From contig CAZSWS010000003.1 in the NCBI GenBank assembly GCA_964610765.1, positions 1 to 64,000 on the forward strand: DNA of 64,000 nt, given 5' to 3'. The notes under the pieces are model-generated. The model worked only from the letters and a program-made list of their open reading frames with translations. It was not told where the DNA came from and did no database searches. The stretch comes from CAZSWS01 sp964610765 (lineage in GTDB: Bacteria; Bacteroidota; Bacteroidia; Bacteroidales; Tannerellaceae). Numbering within the stretch: the first letter of the stretch is position 1; each line of letters opens with the position of its first letter. Positions 27,926-36,899 of the stretch are shown here, one piece after another. Both the position numbers and the translations under genes were made by a program.

Positions 27926-28621
27926 ATGATAGAAATTAATGAATTAAGTAAAGCGTATAATGGGGTAACCGTTTTGGATATTCCCTCGCTGACTATTCCT
28001 GGAGGTGAGAGTTTTGGTCTGGTAGGCAATAATGGAGCAGGGAAAACCACCCTTTTCCGTTTAATACTGGACTTAACGGCTTCAACATCCGGTGAGGTGA
28101 TTACGAGTGGAGAAAAAGTAGCTCGTAATGATTCTTGGAAGATGTTTACCGGTTCTTTCTTAGATGAAAGCTTCTTGATTGACTACTTGACCCCGGAAGA
28201 GTATTTTTATTTTGTAGGGAAACTGCACGATCGTTCGGAAGAACAAGTGGATGCCCTGTTAGACAAAATGAAAGAAATATTTAATGGGGAGGTGTTGGGA
28301 ACAAAAAAGTTGATTCGTACCTTCTCCAAGGGTAATCAAAAGAAGATAGGTATTGCAGCAGCCTTAATAGGTGATCCACAAGTGCTGATTCTGGATGAAC
28401 CCTTTACAGCCTTAGACCCCTCGTCGCAAATTCGACTGAAACGTTTGTTAGCCGATTTGAATAAAGAAACGGGCATGACGATGTTGATATCCAGCCATGA
28501 CTTGAATCATGTGACGGAAGTTTGTAAGCGTATTGTTGTACTGGAAAAAGGGCTTATTATTAAAGACTTAAATACAGCTGAAGATACGCTGAAAGAGTTA
28601 GAAAGTTATTTCGCTGTTTAA
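27926..28621 (+). CDS. ABC transporter ATP-binding subunit
   Basis: 231 residues. Walker A GNNGAGKTTLFR (about 34-45), signature FSKGNQKKIGIA (the family's SKGN variant of LSGGQ), Walker B VLILDEPFTALD and the switch His in LISSHDLNHV. It energises the DUF5687 permease encoded just upstream. Confidence 0.94.
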   Translation: MIEINELSKAYNGVTVLDIPSLTIPGGESFGLVGNNGAGKTTLFRLILDLTASTSGEVITSGEKVARNDSWKMFTGSFLDESFLIDYLTPEEYFYFVGKLHDRSEEQVDALLDKMKEIFNGEVLGTKKLIRTFSKGNQKKIGIAAALIGDPQVLILDEPFTALDPSSQIRLKRLLADLNKETGMTMLISSHDLNHVTEVCKRIVVLEKGLIIKDLNTAEDTLKELESYFAV

Positions 28622-28710
28622 TAGCTTCTTGCTATCTTTACTTCCTTGGTCGACTTGTGTCGGAAATGTTTAATAGTGTTGTTCTTTTTTGTTTAGTAAT
28701 GTGCTGAATA

Positions 28711-29289
28711 ATGAAAGAACAACCGTTTTGTAATAAAAAAATGAAAAGGAAGATGAATGTGAAAGTGACTAATAGAGAGGTGACTAGTTCTTTAGACCCG
28801 GTGTTGAATGATATTAAGCAGACCTATACGGATGCGTTTCCTGCCGGAGAGCGAAGAGACTTTTCTATAGCCAAACGTTATGTGGATGAAAACCCAAACT
28901 TTCATATTAAAGCGGTATTTCTGGATGAGCAATACGCCGGCTTTATAACCTATTGGCAGTTTGAGCAATTTGTTTTTGCGGAACATTTTGCGATTAATCC
29001 GGCTTTTCGTAATCAAGGAATTGGTGCTTATATTATGCAAACATTGCAGGAGATGGAAAAATATCCTATTATTCTGGAAGTGGAAAGACCGGTGGATGAA
29101 TTGACGCAGCGACGGATTTCTTTTTATGAACGACTGGGCTTTACGTTGGACACGCACGACTATGCACAACCCCCATACCGAGAAGAAGAACCTTACATTC
29201 CGATGTATCTCATGGCTTATGGATTGGATTTGAAAAAACACTATGATGAGGTGCAGCAGACACTTTATCGGATAGTCTATGGATTATAA
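28711..29289 (+). CDS. GNAT family N-acetyltransferase
   Basis: Up to 192 residues. GNAT core: motif A with acetyl-CoA loop (FAINPAFRNQGIGAYIM, about residues 95-111), preceding beta-strands (AGFITYWQFEQFVFAEHF) and motif B (RISFYERLGFTLD). Substrate unknown. The first 10-14 residues are polar and poorly placed; ATG 28741 or 28753 (MNVKVTNREVTSSLDP) fits family N-termini better, and AGGAAG precedes 28753 closely. Stands after the ABC genes with 89 bp between. Confidence 0.85.
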   Translation: MKEQPFCNKKMKRKMNVKVTNREVTSSLDPVLNDIKQTYTDAFPAGERRDFSIAKRYVDENPNFHIKAVFLDEQYAGFITYWQFEQFVFAEHFAINPAFRNQGIGAYIMQTLQEMEKYPIILEVERPVDELTQRRISFYERLGFTLDTHDYAQPPYREEEPYIPMYLMAYGLDLKKHYDEVQQTLYRIVYGL

Positions 29290-29366
29290 TGCAGCCATAT
29301 AAAGAGGGGATTGAACCGATACTGACTTTTAATACTTGAAATATCCACTATAAATACCTACTAATT

Positions 29367-30518
29367 ATGAATATAAAAACACTTTTTGCTTTGCTGGCTG
29401 TTTGGTTGTTTTTGTCGCCTCTTATGGATGTCGAAGCGCAAGAGTTTGCCGGGAAATACACCTCTATTCGCCCCGGAAAACTATGGTTTGATACAGAAGG
29501 GAAAGTCATTAACGCACACGGTGGTGGACTGTTGTACAAAGATGGTCGTTACTATTGGTTTGGAGAGCATAAAGACGAATGGACAAACGCTGCTTTGGTA
29601 GGAGTTACCTGCTATTCGTCTGCCGATTTGTACAACTGGACCAATGAGGGGGTGGCCTTTTCTGTTTCGAATGATGAGAGCAGTCCGGTGGTCAAGGGAT
29701 GTACGATTGAGCGTCCAAAAGTTATCTATAATGCAAAGACCCACAAGTTTGTGATGTACTTTCATCTTGAATTAAAGGGTAAAGGGTATTCGGCGGCTCA
29801 GGTGGCTATCGCTGTAAGTGATCGGGTGACCGGTCCTTATAAGCTGGTGAGCAATGCGCGGGTAAACCCCGGAAAATGGCCTTTGGATATGATGAAAGAA
29901 CAACAGAAGTCATTGGTGAAAGAAAGTGATTTCAAAGAATGGTGGACGCCTGAATGGCGTAAGGCGATGGAGGAGGGACTGTTTGTACGTCGCGACCAAC
30001 CGGGTGGGCAGATGTCGCGCGATATGACGCTATATGTAGATGATGATGGAAAAGCCTATCATATCTATTCGTCTGAGGAGAATCTGACGATTCATATTGC
30101 TGAGTTGACGGATGATTATTTGACTCATTCCGGGAAATATGTACGTGTAGAACCGGGAGGGCATAACGAGGCTCCGGCTATCGCTAAGAAAGATGGGCGT
30201 TATTTCATGATTACTTCCGGATGTACAGGGTGGGACCCCAATGCTGCACGACTCTTGACAGCCAACCATATTTTAGGACCATGGACGTTACATCCAAATC
30301 CTTGTGTAGGCAATCATGCTGAACTGACTTTTTATTCGCAATCTACCTACTTACAACCTATTCAAGGAAAGAAAGATGCATTTCTATTTATGGCTGACCG
30401 TTGGAATCCTAAAAATCCCATTGACGGGAGGTATGTATGGCTTCCTGTATTATTTGAAAATGATTTACCGGTGCTCAAATGGGTAGATGAATGGAAAATA
30501 GAAGATTTTGACAGGTAA
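29367..30518 (+). CDS. Glycoside hydrolase family 43, galactanase-like
   Basis: 383 residues with signal peptide (LFALLAVWLFLSPLMDVEAQ). The conserved start of the propeller, INAHGGGLLYKDGRYYWFGEHK (within residues 47-70), an acidic Glu in CTIERPKVIYN and GGHNEAPAIAKKDGRYFMITSG, resemble the GH43 branch that contains exo-beta-1,3-galactanases (subfamily 24). That branch lacks the usual N-terminal catalytic Asp, and the same is true here, where AHGGG takes its place. Probably periplasmic. Subfamily placement is from memory of motifs and not verified. Confidence 0.82.
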   Translation: MNIKTLFALLAVWLFLSPLMDVEAQEFAGKYTSIRPGKLWFDTEGKVINAHGGGLLYKDGRYYWFGEHKDEWTNAALVGVTCYSSADLYNWTNEGVAFSVSNDESSPVVKGCTIERPKVIYNAKTHKFVMYFHLELKGKGYSAAQVAIAVSDRVTGPYKLVSNARVNPGKWPLDMMKEQQKSLVKESDFKEWWTPEWRKAMEEGLFVRRDQPGGQMSRDMTLYVDDDGKAYHIYSSEENLTIHIAELTDDYLTHSGKYVRVEPGGHNEAPAIAKKDGRYFMITSGCTGWDPNAARLLTANHILGPWTLHPNPCVGNHAELTFYSQSTYLQPIQGKKDAFLFMADRWNPKNPIDGRYVWLPVLFENDLPVLKWVDEWKIEDFDR

Positions 30519-30648
30519 AGAGAGGTGGAAAATACTGTTTTAAAGACTGAATTGATGCGTTTGAGGTATCATCATTTTTTAGAACTCCCAATGATTTGAA
30601 AAAAATATGAACAAAAGCTTGTTCTAGTGTTCAATCCGTTGTTTTTTG

Positions 30649-30656
30649 TAGCTTTG
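30649..30656 (+). promoter_or_regulatory. Promoter -7 box of the Lnb-pseudophosphatase-secA run
   Basis: TAGCTTTG, exact TAnnTTTG. The GTG at 30656 overlaps the box, so the coding start must be the ATG at 30683. Confidence 0.65.
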
Positions 30657-30682
30657 TGCAAATTTTAATTGGTATAATCCAA

Positions 30683-31897
30683 ATGAGTAGATTTCTTCTA
30701 ATATATATATTACTTTTTGCAGTAACATTCACCTCTCATAGTCAAGTTACGCTTAGTGAACAGTCCAAAATCAGTCTGTTGACCAGTACGCCCTATGATG
30801 ATGAGGTTTTCACACCCTATGGACATACGTCTATTCGAGTTGTTGATGCGGAACATGCGTTAGATCTTCTTTTTAATTACGGATATTTTAACCCGGAAAA
30901 GCCTCACTTTATTTATCGTTTTGTGAAGGGTGAGACTGACTACCTGCTTCGGGCATATGATACGCGCTATTATATCACAGATGCTGTAATGACCGGATTT
31001 GGTATTACTGAACAGGTGCTGAATCTGAATCAAGAGGAAAAACAAGCTTTTTGGGAAGCCTTGGTTTTGAATGCACAGCCTGAAAATGCAGAGTATAGGT
31101 ATAACTTCTTCTATGACAACTGTTCGACACGTCCGGCCGACTTGATTGAACGTTTTGCGGGAGGAGAGGTCATCTATGATTTTCCGGAAATGCATCTGTC
31201 TTTTCGTGACCTAATCAATTATTGCACGCGTAATAAACCGTGGCAAACACTGGGTTGTGATTTGGTGTTAGGTGCTCCTACGGATGATGAAATTACTCCA
31301 CGTGAGACGTTTTTCTTGCCTGAATATTTAAAAAATGCTTTGGAAACTGCTAAAACGATAACTTCTGATGGTACAGATCGACCGGTAGTAGCAGAAACAC
31401 ATATTTTGATTGAAGAAACCAGGGAAGAGGAGGGACCCGGTATCTTTACACCGATGACTTTCCTGTTACTGTTTTTGATACTCTATGTTGTAATCACGTA
31501 TTTAGAGTTGAACAAGAATCGCTATTATCGTTGGTTTGATGTAACAATTTTCTTCGTCTTAGGCGTAGGTGGCTGTATCGTTTATTTTATCAGTTTTGTT
31601 TCAATTCATCCGGCTACTTATCCCAATTGGAATGTTTTATGGATGCATCCTTTCCATCTGATAGGTGCGCTTTTAATTGCGGTAAAAGGGTTGAATAGAC
31701 TGGCTATCTGGTATCATTTTATTAACTTTGCAACATTTCTTATTTTCCTTATAGCCACCTTCTTTATTACCCAATATGTGAATGTTGCTGTTTTAGGTTT
31801 TGTGTTACTTATATTCAGTAGAACAATAGATAACATAAGTCGCTGGAAAAAGGAAAGGAAGAAAAGTCATTCCCTGGATGAAATAATGAATAAATGA
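30683..31897 (+). CDS. DUF4105 / Lnb N-terminal domain membrane protein
   Basis: 404 residues from ATG 30683. Signal peptide or N-terminal anchor (FLLIYILLFAVTFTSHSQ), then a periplasmic DUF4105 domain with conserved His in PYGHTSIRV and Cys in FYDNCSTRPADLI. Four membrane helices lie at the C-terminus (about residues 250-390). The domain is named for the N-terminal periplasmic part of Lnb, and a Bacteroides member has, to my recollection, been reported as lipoprotein N-acyltransferase; Cys and His would then be the catalytic pair. Its stop overlaps the next start (ATGA at 31894-31897), and secA follows. Confidence 0.82.
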   Translation: MSRFLLIYILLFAVTFTSHSQVTLSEQSKISLLTSTPYDDEVFTPYGHTSIRVVDAEHALDLLFNYGYFNPEKPHFIYRFVKGETDYLLRAYDTRYYITDAVMTGFGITEQVLNLNQEEKQAFWEALVLNAQPENAEYRYNFFYDNCSTRPADLIERFAGGEVIYDFPEMHLSFRDLINYCTRNKPWQTLGCDLVLGAPTDDEITPRETFFLPEYLKNALETAKTITSDGTDRPVVAETHILIEETREEEGPGIFTPMTFLLLFLILYVVITYLELNKNRYYRWFDVTIFFVLGVGGCIVYFISFVSIHPATYPNWNVLWMHPFHLIGALLIAVKGLNRLAIWYHFINFATFLIFLIATFFITQYVNVAVLGFVLLIFSRTIDNISRWKKERKKSHSLDEIMNK

Positions 31898-33495
31898 GAA
31901 AATTAATCGCTTCACTAATCGCTGTCTTAGTAGCAACCAACATGGGTGCACAACAAGCTGTGCCTAAATTGGTCGTGTGTATTACAGTTGAACAGTTGCG
32001 TGGAGACTATATTGAATATTTTTATCAAACCTTTGGTGAAGGCGGCTTTAAACGCTTGCTAAAAGAAGGACTTGTATATAATAACATAGAGTTCGAGTTT
32101 GATGGTTTGGATCAAGCGAGTGCCTTCGCTTCGTTGTTTACCGGAGCTTATCCCTATTATCATGGTATATCAAGTGAGAAAATCTATGATTGGCAGGCCG
32201 ATCAGGAAGTGTCTGTCTTATACGATAAAGATTATCTAGGAAACTATACACGCGATCGTTTTTCGGCCCGTAAGCTATTAAGCTCAACGATAGGCGATGA
32301 GTTGAAAATCGCTTCTGCCGGTCGTAGTGATGTCTATGCTGTGGCACCGGATGCTGAAGCAGCTATTTTATCGGCCGGACATACTGCTAATGGTGTTTTC
32401 TGGATTGATGATGCTACAGGTAAATGGGCTACTTCTACTTATTATAACGATATGCCCTGGTATGCCGATAAACTAAATGCCGGTGTCGAATCATTATCTA
32501 CCAGAATAGGAGAGATGGCGTGGACTCCTTCGTTGTCGTTAGATGCATACAAAGCTTTTCCGTATGTGATGGACGATATACCTTTTAAGTACACCTTTGT
32601 AGATAATACGCCCGATTGTTACCCCAATTTTAAAACTTCGGCTTTAGTCAATACGGAAGTAAACCGGATGGCGCTGCAGTTTGTTGAGCATGCGGAATTA
32701 GGAACACGGTCATGTCCGGATATGTTGTCAATTACGTATTATGCAGGGAACTATCAGGGCAACATGAATAAAGAATATACCTACGAAATTCAGGATACAT
32801 ATTATCAGTTGGATCGAAATATCGCAGAACTACTCAATTCGCTTGACCATAAAATAGGCTTGCGTAATATATTAGTAGTCTTTACCGGTTCAGGCTATTA
32901 TATGAGTGATGAGGAATATTCCAAACCTCTAAACCCGGGTGGAGGAGAGTTCTACCCCAAGCGCTGTTTGGCTTTGCTTAATATGTATCTGATGACTACC
33001 TATGGGCAAAAGAAATGGGTGCAAGGATATTATAACAATCAGATCTTCCTGAACAGGAAATTGATTGAAGATGAAAAGCAAAGTCTGGAGGAGATGCAGA
33101 ACAAAGCGGCTGAATTTATTTCTCAGTTTAGCGGCGTGCAATATGTTTTAACCGACTTGGAGCTGCGTGCCAGTAATTGGAATGAAAATACCTCTAAATA
33201 TAAATACGGAATACACCAGCAAGGGCGTGGTGATCTAGTAATAGAGCTACAACCCGGATGGGTGCTTAATAATGAAATACCGGAAGAGAAAGTAAAAACG
33301 GTACGAAATAATGCAGTACTTACACCGTTAATCTTTTTAGGAGAAAATATACCACCTCAAAAGATTTATCGCGAGGTGAAAGCTACTGAAATAGCTCCTA
33401 CGATAACTCATGTGTTGCGCATCAGGCCGCCCAATGCTTGTCGTCAACAGCCGCTAAGAGAGTTATCCAAAATTAATGAAGAAAAAATAAACTAA
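31894..33495 (+). CDS. Alkaline-phosphatase-fold protein, apparently catalytically dead
   Basis: 533 residues with signal peptide (MRKLIASLIAVLVATNMGAQ). The fold matches PafA-like phosphatases along its length, but the active-site positions have changed. The first metal Asp in VDQ is Glu33 (TVEQLRGDY). The nucleophile Thr position is Gln74 within FEFDGLDQASAFASLFTG. The STDYxGH metal motif reads YYAGNYQGN. TADHG reads FTGSGYY. The final THxP His region reads AVLTPLIF. I infer loss of metal binding and catalysis. No frameshift, and the reading frame is well kept, so a structural or binding role is likely. Coupled to the Lnb-like gene upstream and 4 bp before secA. Confidence 0.82.
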   Translation: MRKLIASLIAVLVATNMGAQQAVPKLVVCITVEQLRGDYIEYFYQTFGEGGFKRLLKEGLVYNNIEFEFDGLDQASAFASLFTGAYPYYHGISSEKIYDWQADQEVSVLYDKDYLGNYTRDRFSARKLLSSTIGDELKIASAGRSDVYAVAPDAEAAILSAGHTANGVFWIDDATGKWATSTYYNDMPWYADKLNAGVESLSTRIGEMAWTPSLSLDAYKAFPYVMDDIPFKYTFVDNTPDCYPNFKTSALVNTEVNRMALQFVEHAELGTRSCPDMLSITYYAGNYQGNMNKEYTYEIQDTYYQLDRNIAELLNSLDHKIGLRNILVVFTGSGYYMSDEEYSKPLNPGGGEFYPKRCLALLNMYLMTTYGQKKWVQGYYNNQIFLNRKLIEDEKQSLEEMQNKAAEFISQFSGVQYVLTDLELRASNWNENTSKYKYGIHQQGRGDLVIELQPGWVLNNEIPEEKVKTVRNNAVLTPLIFLGENIPPQKIYREVKATEIAPTITHVLRIRPPNACRQQPLRELSKINEEKIN

Positions 33496-33499
33496 AAAT

Positions 33500-36400
33500 A
33501 TGGGATTTAATGAATTTATGACGAAGTTGTTCGGCAACAAGTCACAGCGAGATTTGAGGGAAATCACGCCTTTTGTAAATAAGATTAAGGCTGCTTATCC
33601 TTCTGTTACTCAGCTATCAAATGACGAACTGCGTGAACTGACTCAGTCAATCAGAAAAAAAATAGATGCGTACGTAACTGACGAGAAAGCTGAGATTGAA
33701 GCTCTGCGAGTGAAAGTAGAGCAGCTGGAACCGGAAGAGCGTGAACCAATCTGGGCTGAAATAGACAAGATAGAACAGGCAATAACCGAAAAGCTGGAAG
33801 TTATTCTGGAAGAAGTGATGCCAGAGGTTTTTTCTATTGTGAAAGATACTGCCAGACGTTTCAAAGAGAATGAAGAAATAGTAGTAACTGCAACGGAATT
33901 TGACCGTAAGTTGGCCGTTACGCACGACTTTGTACGTATTGAAGACGATAAAGCGATTTATCAAAACCATTGGATTGCCGGTGGTGCTGAAATCGTTTGG
34001 GACATGGTTCATTATGATGTTCAGTTGTTTGGAGGGGTTGTGCTACATAAAGGGAAAATCGCTGAGATGGCAACGGGTGAAGGAAAAACCTTGGTTGCGA
34101 CTTTGCCGGTGTTCTTGAATGCACTCACCGGAAACGGGGTGCACGTCGTAACGGTGAATGACTATCTGTCAAAACGTGACTCTGAGTGGATGGGACCTAT
34201 GTATATGTTTCACGGTCTGTCTGTAGATTGTATCGATAAACATCAGCCTAACTCGGATGCTCGACGTGCTGCATACAATGCCGATATCACATTTGGTACT
34301 AACAATGAGTTTGGGTTTGACTACCTGCGTGATAATATGGCGCATAGCCCGGAAGAATTGGTGCAGCGTAAGCATAATTATGCGATTGTCGACGAGGTTG
34401 ACTCGGTATTGATTGACGATGCGCGTACACCGTTGATTATTTCCGGTCCTGTACCTCGTGGTGAAGAGCAACTGTTCGAAGAGTTTCGTTCAAATGTAGA
34501 GATTGTGGTGAATGCACAACGCAACTTGACAACGAAATTGCTTACTGAGGCTAAAGCCAAAATGGCGAGTGACGATGAGCAAGCGCAAGAAGAAGGTAGC
34601 TTGTTGCTTTATCGTTCCTTTAAAGGGTATCCGAAGAATAAACCGTTGATAAAATTCTTGAGTGAACAAGGGGTGAAGGCACGCATGTTGAAGACTGAAG
34701 CCTTTTATATGGCAGAGAATATGCGTAATATGCATCAGGTTACTGATGAACTGTATTTTGTTATCGACGAAAAGAATAATAGCATTGAACTGACCGATAA
34801 AGGAATTGACTTGTTGACTGGTAAAACGGACGACCCTACATTCTTTATCTTACCTGATATTGCTTCTCAACTGGCTGAATTGGATAACCATAACTCGACC
34901 GATGAAGAAAAGCAAGCCAAGCGTGATGAAATGCTGGCTAACTACTCTGTCAAGAGTGAACGAGTGCATACGGTCAATCAGTTATTGAAAGCATATACAT
35001 TGTTTGATAAAGATGATGAATATGTAGTGATTGATGAGCAAGTGAAAATTGTTGATGAGCAAACAGGACGTATCATGGAAGGACGTCGCTACTCAGATGG
35101 TTTGCATCAGGCTATTGAGGCAAAAGAGCGTGTGAAGGTAGAAGCCGCTACGCAAACATTTGCTACAGTTACCTTGCAGAACTATTTCCGTATGTATCAT
35201 AAGCTGGCTGGTATGACCGGTACGGCCGAAACGGAAGCAGGTGAATTGTGGGATATCTATAAGTTAGATGTGGTTGTAATACCAACCAATCGTCCGATTG
35301 TTCGAAACGATATGAACGACCGGATATATAAAACAAAGCGCGAAAAATATCACGCAGTGATTGATGAAATCAGTAAGTTGATTGCTGCCGGACGTCCGGT
35401 CTTGGTGGGTACTACTTCTGTTGAGATTTCTGAGCTGCTGAGTCGTATGTTGAGCATGCGTAATATTGAGCACAATGTGTTGAATGCGAAACTGCATCAA
35501 AGAGAAGCGGATATTGTAGCCCAAGCCGGTCAGGCAGGAACAGTAACTATTGCTACGAATATGGCAGGGCGTGGTACAGACATTAAGCTAACGCAAGCTG
35601 TGCGTGATGCAGGTGGGTTGGCAATTATTGGTACAGAACGTCATGAAAGCCGCCGTGTTGACCGTCAGCTGCGAGGTCGTGCCGGTCGTCAAGGAGACCC
35701 GGGTTCATCTGTGTTCTTTGTTTCGCTTGAAGACGACTTGATGCGCTTATTTGCCTCTGAGAAGATTGCAGGTATGATGGATAAGCTTGGCTTTAAAGAA
35801 GGTGAAGTGCTGGAGCATAATATGCTGAGTAAGTCAGTTGAACGTGCACAAAAGAAAGTGGAGGAGAATAACTTCGGTATCCGTAAACGTTTGTTGGAAT
35901 ATGATGATGTGATGAACTCACAGCGTAATGTGATTTATACACGTCGTCGCCATGCCTTGATGGGCGAACGTATTGAGATGGATGTGATGAACACGATTTT
36001 CGATACATGCCAGGCTATTGCTGATTCTAATGTAGATGCAATGGACTACGAAGGATTTAAGTTGGATGTATTTAAGGTGTTATCTATTGAATCACCTCTT
36101 ACAGCTGAAGATTTTAAAAACACTAAGTCTGAAAAAGCAGGTGAGCAACTTTACAGCTCCGCATTAGCGAATTTCAAACGTCGTATGGAACGTATCGTTG
36201 AGGTGGCTGAACCGGTAATTAAGCATGTGTATGAAACACAAGGCGCGCGCTATGAAAACATTATGATACCATTGTCTGATGGTAAGAAGATGTATAACGT
36301 GTCTTGTAATCTGAAAGAAGCTTACGAGTCAAATTCTAAATCGATAGTGAAGTCTTTCGAGAAAGCCATTGTGCTTTATACGATAGATAAAGCTTGGCAG

Positions 36401-36820
36401 GAGCATCTGCGTGAAATGGATGACTTACGTCATTCGGTTCAAAATGCCAGTTATGAGAATAAAGATCCACTGCTGATTTATAAATTGGAATCGTTTGATT
36501 TGTTTAAAACAATGGTTGATACAATGAACCGTCAGACTGTTTCTATCTTGATGCGTGGGCAAGTGCCTTTACGTGACGAACCGGAAGAGCAAAAACGTGT
36601 GCAAGTGCGTGAGGCTGCTCCTCAAAAGCGTAGAGATATGAGCCGCTATCGTACAGAGAAAACAGAACTGGATGGTCGTGGTGCTCCGGAACAAAATCAA
36701 GCTCCTCAAGAGCCTCAAAAGTTAGAGCCCATTCGTACCGAGAAGAAAGTAGGTAGGAATGATCTTTGCCCATGTGGTAGCGGAAAGAAATATAAGAACT
36801 GTTGCGGTAAGAATGCTTAA
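33500..36820 (+). CDS. secA: Preprotein translocase ATPase SecA
   Basis: 1106 residues, the long Bacteroidetes type. DEAD-motor NBD1 with Walker A in MATGEGKTLVATLP (about residues 190-203) and DEVDSVLIDDARTPLIISG. Preprotein cross-linking domain, NBD2 with TNMAGRGTDIKL and RQLRGRAGRQGDPG, helical scaffold and a C-terminal zinc-binding tail CPCGSGKKYKNCCG. It drives export of unfolded proteins through SecYEG. An extra N-terminal segment (about residues 60-105, rich in Glu and Lys) is typical of the phylum. Third gene of the 30.6-36.8 kb run; a perfect 20-bp hairpin follows. Confidence 0.98.
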   Translation: MGFNEFMTKLFGNKSQRDLREITPFVNKIKAAYPSVTQLSNDELRELTQSIRKKIDAYVTDEKAEIEALRVKVEQLEPEEREPIWAEIDKIEQAITEKLEVILEEVMPEVFSIVKDTARRFKENEEIVVTATEFDRKLAVTHDFVRIEDDKAIYQNHWIAGGAEIVWDMVHYDVQLFGGVVLHKGKIAEMATGEGKTLVATLPVFLNALTGNGVHVVTVNDYLSKRDSEWMGPMYMFHGLSVDCIDKHQPNSDARRAAYNADITFGTNNEFGFDYLRDNMAHSPEELVQRKHNYAIVDEVDSVLIDDARTPLIISGPVPRGEEQLFEEFRSNVEIVVNAQRNLTTKLLTEAKAKMASDDEQAQEEGSLLLYRSFKGYPKNKPLIKFLSEQGVKARMLKTEAFYMAENMRNMHQVTDELYFVIDEKNNSIELTDKGIDLLTGKTDDPTFFILPDIASQLAELDNHNSTDEEKQAKRDEMLANYSVKSERVHTVNQLLKAYTLFDKDDEYVVIDEQVKIVDEQTGRIMEGRRYSDGLHQAIEAKERVKVEAATQTFATVTLQNYFRMYHKLAGMTGTAETEAGELWDIYKLDVVVIPTNRPIVRNDMNDRIYKTKREKYHAVIDEISKLIAAGRPVLVGTTSVEISELLSRMLSMRNIEHNVLNAKLHQREADIVAQAGQAGTVTIATNMAGRGTDIKLTQAVRDAGGLAIIGTERHESRRVDRQLRGRAGRQGDPGSSVFFVSLEDDLMRLFASEKIAGMMDKLGFKEGEVLEHNMLSKSVERAQKKVEENNFGIRKRLLEYDDVMNSQRNVIYTRRRHALMGERIEMDVMNTIFDTCQAIADSNVDAMDYEGFKLDVFKVLSIESPLTAEDFKNTKSEKAGEQLYSSALANFKRRMERIVEVAEPVIKHVYETQGARYENIMIPLSDGKKMYNVSCNLKEAYESNSKSIVKSFEKAIVLYTIDKAWQEHLREMDDLRHSVQNASYENKDPLLIYKLESFDLFKTMVDTMNRQTVSILMRGQVPLRDEPEEQKRVQVREAAPQKRRDMSRYRTEKTELDGRGAPEQNQAPQEPQKLEPIRTEKKVGRNDLCPCGSGKKYKNCCGKNA

Positions 36821-36842
36821 GGCATCTTACCACGGTTTACCC

Positions 36843-36885
36843 TATAAAAAAAGGAATCTTCCATCGGAAGATTCCTTTTTTTATA
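36843..36885. terminator. Bidirectional terminator between secA and rny
   Basis: Perfect 20-bp stem with a 3-nt loop, flanked by A-run and T-run (AAAAAAAGG ... CCTTTTTTT), so it works on both strands. Confidence 0.93.
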
Positions 36886-36899
36886 GCTATCAGCTGCTT

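Noticed and set aside
31894..33495. Calling this gene an active alkaline phosphatase
   Set aside because: All active-site motifs that I can align are altered, so only the fold is supported.
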